DNA of 20,334 nt. It comes from an uncultured Actinomyces sp. Its GTDB lineage: Bacteria; Actinomycetota; Actinomycetes; Actinomycetales; Actinomycetaceae. Position 1 is the stretch's first letter, and every line of letters starts with the position of its first letter. The DNA is taken from contig CALIZH010000252.1 in the NCBI GenBank assembly GCA_938028585.1, positions 1-20,334 on the forward strand, read 5' to 3'. The notes under the pieces were generated by a model, which had not been told where the DNA came from, did not search any database, and worked only from the letters and a program-made list of their open reading frames with translations. Both the position numbers and the translations under genes were made by a program. Positions 1 through 6,547 of this stretch are shown piece by piece.

Positions 1-922
1 CGCATCCCTTGCCGACGTCTCCGTAACCAATGACTCCGATCTTCATGCCGGGGATCGGGGCGCCAATTTTCGCGGGATCGATGATGTCAAGGACTGTTGT
101 CCAGCAAGATTGGCCCGTGCCGTAGGCATTATCGAAAAGAGTCTTTGAGCGTGCGTCATTGCTGGCAATCACTGGGATGCGCAGGGGGAAATGACGCAGC
201 GGACGCAGTCCCGAGGTCGTTTCCTCGGCAGCGCCGCGCAAGGCGGAAAGCGCTGTGGGAGCGCGACCTGGATCGTGTGCCATGCGAATCAGATGAGAGC
301 CGTCGTCTAACAGATATTCGATATTTTCGGCAAGGAACTCACGGGCAAGTACTTCCTCCTGCTCGGGGCTTGCTTGGGAGTCGGCGAAAACCTTCAGTCC
401 CTCCCGGCGCAGTTTGTCGGCAACGTCATCGCGGGTTTCACTTGCGTGCCCAAAAACGGAAACTTCGGCTCCGGCCTCGGAAAGCATCAAAGCAAGCGCT
501 GCGGTCTTAGGTTCCAAAACCAGGGCGAGGCCAATCCGGCGACCAGGGAGCAGGTGGGCAATGCGGCGAACCGCGGTCTCGGTCACGGGCATGTGCATTC
601 GTGCCCAGGCAATGCGCTCGGGATCTTCGGGGCCACGCAAAAGTGAGGTATCGGGAGCGTAAACTCCTTGGAAGCTGCCACCGGGAGCGAGGACGGTGAT
701 CGCACCCGGGCGCGGAAATGCCCCCTCATCCAGGTCGAAGATCACGTCGAGGCCGGTGGGAGTCGAGGGAGTGTCCTCGGCACAATCCGGGGTAATGACC
801 TGAGCTCCGAAAGCCTCAAGAAGAGAAGCGAGCTCAGGGTCTGAAGTGACGAAACGTCGTCCCGCGATCAACATATTTGTTGCGCGGGCATATGCCCGCA
901 GAAGTACTTGCGCATGGGTCAT
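1..922 (-). CDS. S-adenosylhomocysteinase-like protein, N-terminal part (runs off the left edge)
   Basis: Reading the minus strand from an ATG at 922 gives 307 uninterrupted codons to the window edge. Residues about 104-307 match the S-adenosylhomocysteine hydrolase family: an RMHMPV segment, a DDVADKL segment, DDG (206-208), EETTSG (233-238), SNDARSK with K260, FDN (263-265), YGTGQS and the NAD motif GYGDVGKG at the edge. The family splits S-adenosylhomocysteine into adenosine and homocysteine in the methyl cycle. Two things are odd. The catalytic histidine expected in the first strand of the substrate domain (IHLEAKT type) is V135 here (LVLEPKT). About 100 extra residues precede the usual start and contain RATNMLIAGR, normally found just before the NAD motif. 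The frame stays open upstream of 922, so the true start could be earlier. Family membership is clear; activity as a true SAH hydrolase is doubtful. Confidence 0.85.
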   Translation of the reverse strand, partial: MTHAQVLLRAYARATNMLIAGRRFVTSDPELASLLEAFGAQVITPDCAEDTPSTPTGLDVIFDLDEGAFPRPGAITVLAPGGSFQGVYAPDTSLLRGPEDPERIAWARMHMPVTETAVRRIAHLLPGRRIGLALVLEPKTAALALMLSEAGAEVSVFGHASETRDDVADKLRREGLKVFADSQASPEQEEVLAREFLAENIEYLLDDGSHLIRMAHDPGRAPTALSALRGAAEETTSGLRPLRHFPLRIPVIASNDARSKTLFDNAYGTGQSCWTTVLDIIDPAKIGAPIPGMKIGVIGYGDVGKGC

Positions 923-1074
923 GCCGTTCAAACTAGCAGATGAGCCTTCACAAGGTTGACGGGTAGGCGGTATTAGGTCCACGAAAGGCGTGGTTGTTAG
1001 TCTGGTCTCAGGTCCTTTTCTGTTCAATGGGTGCCCTGGAGGACGTCATTTTCGGTCGTGAGGAAGTACTACAC

Positions 1075-2010
1075 ATGCGCGAAGCGTCAATGCCGCAGGC
1101 AAGTGATCCCGCCACATACGCGAATGCTGATATTCGTCTGGCAGCAGTCGATATGGATGGGACCTTGTTGGATGATCAGAAAAACTTCCCCGTGGGATTG
1201 GAGCAGCTCCTCGATTCTATGGAGGCGCGTGGCGTGACTTTCGCCCCCGCGTCTGGTCGGCAAATCTGGACTCTGATCAACATGTTCCCGGGGCGCGTGG
1301 GGATGACTTTTATCGGTGAAAATGGCGCGATTGTTATGCGTGATGGGGAAGAGATATCCTCAAGTCCCCTTGACCTAGGGACTGTGCGCCGCTGTGTTGA
1401 GTTAGTCCGTCATCACGTGCGTCAGGGCGGTTTCTTTACTGCACGTCCCGATGTTCAAGATTGGAAGGCGCAGAAAGTAGAAGCTGCGCAGTGGGATGGT
1501 GGTCTTGTCGTCTGCGGCAAGAAATCGGCGTATATCGAGCGCAGTGATGAGCCGTTCTTGCACGCGGTCTCTCCGTACTACGCGCGAACTCAGGTTGTTG
1601 AAGACCTGCTTGAGGTACTTGATGAGATTGAACGCGGTGAATTGGACGATGCAATCATCAAGCTTGCCCTACGCAGCGCAGGAGATGTGAAGCCCTTGGC
1701 TGAACGAACTTTGGGAATGTTCAAGCAGAGTCATCAATTCGCGCTCTCTGGTGATAACTGGGCGGATTTGCAGATGCGCGGAGTCGACAAAGGCCAAGCT
1801 GTCAGCGAGCTGCAGAAGTATCTTGGGGTCTCACCTGCACAAACCGCAGTATTTGGAGATGCGGGAAACGACCTTGGGATGATGTCGCGCGCTGAGTTCT
1901 CCTTTGCGATGGCGAATGCGTCCCCCGATATTCTTGCCGCAGCTCGCTTTGTTGCGCCTTCGAATAACGAGGCTGGGGTTGTGCGCGTGCTGAGATCTTT
2001 CCTTGAGTAG
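1075..2010 (+). CDS. HAD-superfamily (Cof-type, class IIB) phosphatase
   Basis: A 311-residue cytoplasmic hydrolase with all four HAD motifs: DMDGTLL with the nucleophile D26 and acid D28, SGR at 60-62, K196 in an IIKLAL strand, and GDAGND at 261-266. The large insert between motifs II and III and the total length fit the Cof/YidA-type IIB subclass, which dephosphorylates sugar phosphates and similar small metabolites; the substrate cannot be read. I chose the ATG at 1075 because GAGGAAG lies 8 bases upstream (1060-1066). The frame is open back to 994, but that longer version has no ribosome-binding site and covers a possible -10 element (TAGTCT, 998-1003). The gene is divergent from the SAH hydrolase-like gene and 69 bases before the next gene. 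Confidence 0.9.
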   Translation: MREASMPQASDPATYANADIRLAAVDMDGTLLDDQKNFPVGLEQLLDSMEARGVTFAPASGRQIWTLINMFPGRVGMTFIGENGAIVMRDGEEISSSPLDLGTVRRCVELVRHHVRQGGFFTARPDVQDWKAQKVEAAQWDGGLVVCGKKSAYIERSDEPFLHAVSPYYARTQVVEDLLEVLDEIERGELDDAIIKLALRSAGDVKPLAERTLGMFKQSHQFALSGDNWADLQMRGVDKGQAVSELQKYLGVSPAQTAVFGDAGNDLGMMSRAEFSFAMANASPDILAAARFVAPSNNEAGVVRVLRSFLE

Positions 2011-2015
2011 TCACC

Positions 2016-2044
2016 TTTACAGGGCCTCGAGCCTTCGCTAGTCT
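2016..2044 (+). promoter_or_regulatory. Putative sigma-70-type promoter for the small membrane protein gene
   Basis: TTTACA (2016-2021) and TAGTCT (2039-2044) are separated by exactly 17 bases and lie just after the HAD gene stop. Transcription would start near 2051, about 30 bases before the GTG start. The match is by eye only. Confidence 0.45.
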
Positions 2045-2079
2045 CAGTCTTCGGAATAGATATCCATAAGGAGGACAAG

Positions 2080-2466
2080 GTGAGCATTCCGCAGCCGGCT
2101 GGTCAAAAATTTGGAACCCAGTTTGGACAAGGTGAAGCGAAGCTTAAGCGTTTCCCGCTGATCCTTGGCATCATTGGCTGGATTCTTGTCATTTGTTCGT
2201 TTTTGTTCCCCTACATGATCATCCAAGACGCTATCAAGAGTGGACATCCCGAAGGCGCCGGCTGGGTGTGGATCCTGATTGTGATCATGTGGGTCGGCCT
2301 CATCGGCCCGATTAATATCCTTGGCGTGGTCTTGTCGATTCCGAGTCGCGCAGTCCAGGTCTCCGCGGCACAGCGCACGCTCAACGTGTGGGCGATCGTT
2401 CTGAATGTGAGTTCCTTGGCCTTGGGAATCCTTGGATTCGTGGGGCTCTTCTTCATCGCCGGTTAG
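2080..2466 (+). CDS. Small three-helix membrane protein of unknown function
   Basis: A 128-residue protein. A hydrophilic N-terminus of about 23 residues rich in Gln and Gly is followed by three hydrophobic segments at roughly 25-46, 62-87 and 100-126, and almost no tail. The start is a GTG at 2080 preceded by a strong AAGGAGG (2069-2075). The layout resembles small actinobacterial DUF4190-like membrane proteins, but no diagnostic motif supports a family call and no function can be given. It has its own likely promoter (2016-2044) and ends before a hairpin shared with the converging gene. The start and the membrane nature are well supported. Confidence 0.75.
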   Translation: MSIPQPAGQKFGTQFGQGEAKLKRFPLILGIIGWILVICSFLFPYMIIQDAIKSGHPEGAGWVWILIVIMWVGLIGPINILGVVLSIPSRAVQVSAAQRTLNVWAIVLNVSSLALGILGFVGLFFIAG

Positions 2467-2512
2467 CGCATTTTTAGCTGAGTATCTTCGCCGGTGAAGA
2501 TCTAGACAGAGA

Positions 2513-2554
2513 AATGTTTGGGGTCGACGCATTGCGTCGCGACCCCCAAACATT
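2513..2554. terminator. Hairpin between convergent genes
   Basis: A near-perfect inverted repeat: AATGTTTGGGGTCG on the left pairs with CGACCCCCAAACATT on the right with one bulged base, and ACGCA pairs with TGCGT near the loop. It lies between the stop codons of two convergent genes, so it probably ends transcription from both sides. There is no clear T-run on either strand, which is common in actinobacteria. Confidence 0.65.
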
Positions 2555-2578
2555 AAGCCTTCAGAAAGGCGTTCTGTC

Positions 2579-3181
2579 TTACTCGGCAGAAGCTTCCTGG
2601 TTCTGATCAGCGCTGTAGTCTTCGACCTCGAGGTCTGCCCAGTAGTCCTCGGCCCAGGGATCTTCGATCGGCTGGCTGCGCTTCCACAGGACGTAGCCTG
2701 CACCAGCAGCGGCAGCGGTCAGTGCGGTGAAGCAGAGAGCGCGAAGCAGGCGGCCCTTCTTCTTGCAGCACTTCTTCTTACGGGTCGGGGTGGCCAGTGC
2801 CTGTGCCGATGCGGAACGAGCGGCGCGTGCGCGCGAGCCCAGATCGCCCTCAGCAGCAAGAGCAGTGGCGGACTCGGACACTGCCTTGTTCAGGCGAGGC
2901 AGGTAGTCGTCCACGACGTGGCCGTGAATGTCGGAAAGGAAGGGCTGAGCGCGGTCGGCGACAGACTGTGCACGTTCGCTTGCGGACTCAACAAGGGGAG
3001 TCGCGCGCTCAATCGCGCTTGAGAGCGCGGCCTGTGCGCGAGGAGCTGCCCAGTCCAGTCCCTGCTCTGCCAGATCGGCGGCTCGCACGGCGAGACGTCC
3101 CGCGTGCACAGCCGCTGCGTCGCGGAGCTGCAGGCCCTGTGCCTTGAGCTTTTCGGTGTCGATGTTCGGGGTCCTTGCCAT
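2579..3181 (-). CDS. Single-pass membrane protein with Ala-rich helical N-terminal region
   Basis: A 200-residue protein of unknown function. Residues 1-130 are rich in Ala, Arg, Glu and Gln and look long-helical and amphipathic, with no signal peptide. A basic patch with a paired cysteine, KKKCCKKK (134-141), precedes one membrane segment at about 145-165. The tail of about 33 residues is acidic and contains EDPWAEDYW. The start chosen is the ATG at 3181, with GGAGA 6 bases upstream. The open frame extends to 3310 but without a ribosome-binding site, and the added residues look non-coding. By the positive-inside rule the helical part should be cytoplasmic. It is transcribed away from ppiA and toward the hairpin at 2513-2554. 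Confidence 0.75.
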   Translation of the reverse strand: MARTPNIDTEKLKAQGLQLRDAAAVHAGRLAVRAADLAEQGLDWAAPRAQAALSSAIERATPLVESASERAQSVADRAQPFLSDIHGHVVDDYLPRLNKAVSESATALAAEGDLGSRARAARSASAQALATPTRKKKCCKKKGRLLRALCFTALTAAAAGAGYVLWKRSQPIEDPWAEDYWADLEVEDYSADQNQEASAE

Positions 3182-3332
3182 GATGTCTCCGAATCTGTAA
3201 AAAATTCGCGTCCGTTGAGCGAACGCATGGACCCTTCTATTGTGCACTCTTTGACCATTAGATGCAGCTTCATCAAGCGAATACCGAGCAAAATAGCGTG
3301 CCGATTTCACCTGAATCTGGAACCATGGAGGT

Positions 3333-3854
3333 ATGAAAGCAACAATTCACACCAATAAGGGCGATATTCGACTCGAGCTTTTCCCCGAGCAAGCCCCCAA
3401 CACCGTCAAAAATTTCACCTCACTTGCACAGGGCGAACGCGAATGGATTGACCCCACCAACGGTCAGCCCACTTCGCGCCCCCTTTTCAATGGCACGATT
3501 TTCCACCGCGTCATTGACGGCTTCATGATTCAGGGCGGTGACCCCCTTGGTACCGGAACCGGTGGTCCCGGATACCAGTTCAACGATGAGATCCATCCGG
3601 ATCTGACCTTCTCCAAGCCCTACCTGCTGGCCATGGCAAACGCCGGTAAGCGTATGGGCAAGGGAACCAACGGCTCTCAGTTCTTCATTACCGTTGCGCC
3701 TACCCCGTGGCTCAACGGAAACCACACCATTTTCGGTGAAGTTATCGACGAAGACTCCAAGCGAGTTGTCGATGCGATCGCAACAACCCGTACCGGTCGT
3801 AACGATCGTCCCGTCGAAGATGTCGTCATCGAATCGATCGACATCACTGAGTGA
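3333..3854 (+). CDS. ppiA: Peptidyl-prolyl cis-trans isomerase, cyclophilin type
   Basis: A 173-residue cytoplasmic cyclophilin that speeds cis-trans isomerisation of proline bonds during protein folding. Family marks are LFPEQAPNTVKNF near the start, FHRVIDGFMIQGGDP with the catalytic Arg and the Phe-Met-Gln run, the MANAG segment, NGSQFFIT and the WLNGNHTIFG strand. There is no signal peptide. The ATG at 3333 fits the family N-terminus exactly, but the only Shine-Dalgarno-like run, GGAGG (3327-3331), leaves one base of spacing. ppiA sits at this place beside rhomboid, crgA and pknB in many actinobacteria, including M. tuberculosis. The following rhomboid gene starts 20 bases downstream and is probably co-transcribed. 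Confidence 0.95.
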   Translation: MKATIHTNKGDIRLELFPEQAPNTVKNFTSLAQGEREWIDPTNGQPTSRPLFNGTIFHRVIDGFMIQGGDPLGTGTGGPGYQFNDEIHPDLTFSKPYLLAMANAGKRMGKGTNGSQFFITVAPTPWLNGNHTIFGEVIDEDSKRVVDAIATTRTGRNDRPVEDVVIESIDITE

Positions 3855-3874
3855 CCACAAACCGGAAGGTTTAT

Positions 3875-4777
3875 ATGTCTCAGCCTCTGTACGGTCAGCG
3901 TTCTGATCCCTACGCTGCACCCGAGTGCCCGCGCCACCCCGGAGTGCGTAGCGTTGATTACTGCAAGCGCTGCAATCGACCCATGTGCACCCAGTGTGTC
4001 GTTCCCACGGAAGTCCGTTCAATCTGTGTGGACTGCGCGGGCCGAGGCCGAGGCAACCTTTTCGGAAGCGCCCGCGCCTCCCGGCCTCGTCAATGGGGGA
4101 GCGTCCGGGTCAGTGCACAAACCCCTGTCGTCACCTACGCAATCATTGGCGTGTGCGTGGCTCTGTGGGTAGGCGACATCCTCACCAAGGGCGTGATCAC
4201 CCAATACCTGGGATTCACCCCGATTCATGGCCTGTATCAGCCGTGGCGCATCCTGACGACGGCGTTCTTGCATGTGAACCTCATGCACATCGCCTTCAAT
4301 ATGGTTTCGCTCTACGCAATTGGACGTGCCTTGGAGCCAGCGCTGGGGCGCGGTCCCTACTTCTGTCTCTACCTTTTAAGCGCTCTTGGTGGAACCCTTG
4401 GTGTTTTGGGGTGGGTGCTGATTGACCCCTCATCTGCCTTGACGGTGACCGTCGGTGCCTCGGGCGCAATTTTCGGCCTTTTTGGCTCTGTTTTCGTTCT
4501 GCAGCGGGCCGCTGGGATTGACGTGCGCGCCGTCGTCGGCCTTCTTGCAGTCAACCTCCTGTATGGCTTCATTGTTTCAGGAGTATCGTGGCAGGCTCAT
4601 CTTGGCGGTTTGATCTTCGGGATGCTCGCAACCTGGGGGATGCTCGCCTTGGGTAAGCCGCGTTCCGGGATGACAGCGAAGAAACAACGCCGCCGTTTGT
4701 ATCTTGGTATCGCGGGGATGTTCCTTGCGGAGCTTGTCATCCTTGTTGTCACCTACATGGTGCTTCTCAATATCTGA
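3875..4777 (+). CDS. Rhomboid intramembrane serine protease with N-terminal zinc finger
   Basis: A 300-residue membrane protease. The N-terminal 56 residues hold a B-box-like zinc-binding module with C18, H21, C30, C33, C38, C41, C51 and C54. The rhomboid core follows from about 85 to 260. It has HVNLMHIAFNM after the first helix, the nucleophile S196 in GASGAIFG and the paired H242 in WQAHLGG. A further hydrophobic helix sits at 276-298. Rhomboids cleave membrane-spanning substrates; the substrate here is unknown. I prefer the ATG at 3875, with GGAAGG 5 bases upstream, to the GTG at 3851 that overlaps the ppiA stop; the earlier start would add 8 residues. The DUF4213/DUF364 gene follows after 11 bases. 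Confidence 0.92.
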   Translation: MSQPLYGQRSDPYAAPECPRHPGVRSVDYCKRCNRPMCTQCVVPTEVRSICVDCAGRGRGNLFGSARASRPRQWGSVRVSAQTPVVTYAIIGVCVALWVGDILTKGVITQYLGFTPIHGLYQPWRILTTAFLHVNLMHIAFNMVSLYAIGRALEPALGRGPYFCLYLLSALGGTLGVLGWVLIDPSSALTVTVGASGAIFGLFGSVFVLQRAAGIDVRAVVGLLAVNLLYGFIVSGVSWQAHLGGLIFGMLATWGMLALGKPRSGMTAKKQRRRLYLGIAGMFLAELVILVVTYMVLLNI

Positions 4778-4788
4778 GTGGAGTTTCA

Positions 4789-5550
4789 ATGCTGGACCTG
4801 TGGAATCCGTGGGAGATCTATGATCGGCTGATTGACCAGATCGACCCGACCGTGCAAGTCACGGCTAGCGGACGTTTTGGTAAGTGGGCTTTCATTGAGA
4901 ATTCCGAGGCCGGCGCGGGAATGGCCTTCCATATGCCCGTTGAGTCGATCCCTCGCCGCCTTCCCGCCGACCCCTCTGGCATGAGTCTGCGTGAGGTTGC
5001 CGCTTATGCGAAGAGTTGGAATTTCGCCGAGGCCGCGCTGGGAATGGCTGCTGTGAATTCTTGGTATGCGCTTCCCTCGCGGGCCGAAGCAGCGGGTTTT
5101 GTTCCGTGCCAGGTGAATAACTGGCAGAACCTTTTTGACCCCTGGTCGACTGAGGTTGCCGGCAAGCGCGTTGCTGTTATTGGGCATTTCCCATTCGCTG
5201 CTGCGGCCCTTTCTGCCGCATCTGAGCTCTTGATCTTCGAGCGCAACGTGCTGGACGGAGATTTGCCAGACACTGCCGCAGAGTATGTTCTTCCCACCTG
5301 TGACTACGTCTTCATTACGGGCTCTGCCTTTGTGAATAAGACGATGCCGCGTCTCTTGGAGCTTTCCCGAGGTGCGCAGACGATTATTGTTGGCCCTTCG
5401 GCTCCTGCTGCGACCTTGCTTGCCGAGTATGGCATGAATTCGCTGACGACCTTTTCGACGACAGATATTGCTTCCTTCCAGCCTGCTTTGGGTGGCCAGC
5501 GTCTTGGGGGTATGTACGAGGCCGGTCGGCGTATCGAGTTCCACGCGTAG
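4789..5550 (+). CDS. DUF4213/DUF364 (putative heavy-metal chelation) protein
   Basis: A 253-residue soluble protein. The N-terminal third (about 1-90) resembles DUF4213, with a GMAFHMP segment and an AALGMAAVNSWY segment. The C-terminal part resembles DUF364, a Rossmann-like domain starting at GKRVAVIGHFPF and continuing through FERN, a GDLPDTAAEYVLP segment and an ITGSAFVNKT segment. Pfam labels this family as putative heavy-metal chelation because some members sit with metal or molybdenum-cofactor genes. There is no such neighbour here, so the role is open. The ATG at 4789 follows GTGGAG by 6 bases. It is the last gene of the ppiA-rhomboid run before the AT-rich gap. The whole antisense strand is also open; that is a shadow. 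Confidence 0.82.
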   Translation: MLDLWNPWEIYDRLIDQIDPTVQVTASGRFGKWAFIENSEAGAGMAFHMPVESIPRRLPADPSGMSLREVAAYAKSWNFAEAALGMAAVNSWYALPSRAEAAGFVPCQVNNWQNLFDPWSTEVAGKRVAVIGHFPFAAAALSAASELLIFERNVLDGDLPDTAAEYVLPTCDYVFITGSAFVNKTMPRLLELSRGAQTIIVGPSAPAATLLAEYGMNSLTTFSTTDIASFQPALGGQRLGGMYEAGRRIEFHA

Positions 5551-5697
5551 TCTGCATGGAGTTATTGCCCCCAGATCTAGGTGATGTGGGGGAGTGTAGT
5601 GGCCCGCTCAATGTCCACTCATTGACTTTGTTTTAGCCGCTTCTTATTGCATTCTGGGCGAAAGCTGGTAGCTAAATGGGAGCTTGCTCATTTTGCT

Positions 5698-5726
5698 TGT
5701 GGATGTTGTGGATAAAGTGTGGATAC
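5698..5726 (+). promoter_or_regulatory. Left cluster of three DnaA-box-like sites
   Basis: Three sites in the same orientation: TGTGGATGT (5698-5706), TGTGGATAA (5707-5715, exact match to the reversed consensus) and TGTGGATAC (5718-5726). The first two abut and the third follows after 2 bases, a spacing that suits cooperative DnaA binding. Confidence 0.6.
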
Positions 5727-5904
5727 AGCGCGAAATCATTGTGCGAAGCTGAAAAGTGTGCTGCGGAACATCATTTTGTTGTTTTTGGGGCAAAATGTGA
5801 GTTTTCGTTGATATATCGCAAGTCTGAAGTTTCAATTCAATCTTCATGAACTAAATTCATTAGTAAATCTGGGAGTCGAAGCTGGGTAATTACATCGATG
5901 ATAT

Positions 5905-5959
5905 TTATCCCCAGCTGTGGATTTGCCTGTGGATAACGTTTTGCTGTGGATGTGGATTT
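5905..5959 (+). promoter_or_regulatory. Right cluster of five DnaA-box-like sites
   Basis: TTATCCCCA (5905-5913) is in the opposite orientation. TGTGGATTT (5916-5924), TGTGGATAA (5928-5936, exact), TGTGGATGT (5945-5953) and the partly overlapping TGTGGATTT (5951-5959) are in the same orientation as the left cluster. Five related nonamers within 55 bases are very unlikely by chance. Confidence 0.6.
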
Positions 5960-6031
5960 ACGCCTATAAAGCGCCCAAAATCGTCAATATCCAAGATCTG
6001 ACGAAGAAAAATGTTGTGATGCGTGAGAGCA

Positions 6032-6069
6032 AAGGGGCTGGGACACCCTTTCGGGTGTCCCAGCCCCTT
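6032..6069. terminator. Perfect 17-bp stem hairpin downstream of crgA
   Basis: AAGGGGCTGGGACACCC (6032-6048) pairs perfectly with its reverse complement (6053-6069) around a TTTC loop. It lies 59 bases past the crgA stop on the minus strand and is most simply the crgA terminator, although it lacks a T-run. It would also block transcripts entering the DnaA-box region from the right. Confidence 0.7.
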
Positions 6070-6079
6070 GAGACTCAAC

Positions 6080-6114
6080 CGTGAATTCAGTTCATCAGAA
6101 AGGATGAATTCACG
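6080..6114. repeat. Second inverted repeat just downstream of crgA
   Basis: CGTGAATTCA (6080-6089) is the reverse complement of TGAATTCACG (6105-6114), with a 15-base loop. With the stem at 6032-6069 it forms a tandem hairpin pair after crgA. Confidence 0.55.
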
Positions 6115-6127
6115 TTCGGCGACATGC

Positions 6128-6547
6128 TCAGCGCCAACGCATAGTCATGAGGAAGCCGACAAAGGCGATACCGCCACCGACTGCCAAGTTCCACTGCCCG
6201 ATCTTCGGAATCGGGTAGGTGGCTCCGGAAATGTAGAAGACAACAATCCACAGCAGGCCGACAATCATCAGGGTCGTAAAGACGGGTGCCCACCACACAG
6301 GTGAGAGCGGAATGCCATCGGTCCACGCGTGGATTTCATTATCCGACTCGGCCTTTGCGCGCTTCTCAACGCGAGATTCGTGATCGCGCTTCTTGCTTGA
6401 TGAACGCTTGCCGTGTTCCTCGCGCTTCGAGTCCTTCTTCTTCTCGTCCTCGTGAGCGTGACGCTCTTCGCGCTTCTCGGAACGCTCCTCGGTCTGTGCG
6501 TCCTTCTTCTCTTCCTCGCGCTCTTCGCTCTTCTTCGGCTCAGCCAC
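6128..6547 (-). CDS. crgA: Cell division protein CrgA with charged N-terminal extension
   Basis: CrgA is a small membrane protein of the actinobacterial divisome. It interacts with FtsZ and septal peptidoglycan synthesis proteins and is tied to coordination of growth and septation. The last 65 residues match the family: a PVWWAPVF segment, a membrane helix at about 86-107 ending in WIVVFYIS, a short loop with PIPKIGQWN, a second helix at about 119-136 and the terminal MRWR. The protein is 139 residues with the GTG start at 6547, preceded by GAAAGGA at 7 bases; a longer open frame to 6700 has no ribosome-binding site. The first 65-70 residues are almost entirely Glu, Lys, Arg, Asp and His, making this longer than the usual CrgA of about 85-95 residues. 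It diverges from the DUF881 gene. Confidence 0.93.
   Translation of the reverse strand: MAEPKKSEEREEEKKDAQTEERSEKREERHAHEDEKKKDSKREEHGKRSSSKKRDHESRVEKRAKAESDNEIHAWTDGIPLSPVWWAPVFTTLMIVGLLWIVVFYISGATYPIPKIGQWNLAVGGGIAFVGFLMTMRWR

Larger units (their letters stand above)
5551..6127. other. oriC: AT-rich intergenic region with DnaA-box clusters, candidate replication origin
   Basis: This 577-base gap has no convincing gene. It holds eight nonamers related to the DnaA box TTATCCACA on one or the other strand. Two are exact, at 5707-5715 and 5928-5936. They fall into two clusters about 180 bases apart, separated by a strongly AT-rich core (31 of the 40 bases at 5831-5870 are A or T). This architecture, boxes flanking an easily melted segment, is that of a bacterial origin, and the surrounding genes belong to the block usually found near the actinobacterial origin. 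Against it, dnaA and dnaN, which usually border oriC, are not in the window. The flanking genes mostly run toward the site rather than away from it. Two hairpins at 6032-6114 close the region. Confidence 0.55.

Noticed and set aside
97..662. Three overlapping plus-strand open frames of 82 to 137 codons
   Set aside because: They lie opposite a continuous minus-strand frame with clear SAH hydrolase motifs, and their translations are Arg- and Ser-rich without any family signal.
994..1074. Longer N-terminus for the HAD phosphatase
   Set aside because: The 27 added residues have no ribosome-binding site, while the ATG at 1075 has a good one at proper spacing.
2044..2703. 219-codon minus-strand open frame
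   Set aside because: It crosses the convergent hairpin and both flanking genes in the wrong frame; its translation is His/Arg/Asp-rich noise.
3420..4022. 200-codon minus-strand open frame
   Set aside because: It is antisense to ppiA and the start of the rhomboid gene; both of those have complete family motifs.
4786..5544. 252-codon minus-strand open frame
   Set aside because: It mirrors the DUF4213/DUF364 gene almost base for base. Its translation is Arg/Gly-rich without motifs and it has no convincing ribosome-binding site.
5566..5591. CCCCA/TGGGG inverted repeat as terminator of the DUF364 gene
   Set aside because: The stem is only 5 bp with a long loop and no T-run, so it is too weak to list as a feature.
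5644..5847. 67-codon minus-strand open frame inside the AT-rich gap
   Set aside because: It covers the left DnaA-box cluster, has no ribosome-binding site and has a composition typical of random AT-rich sequence.
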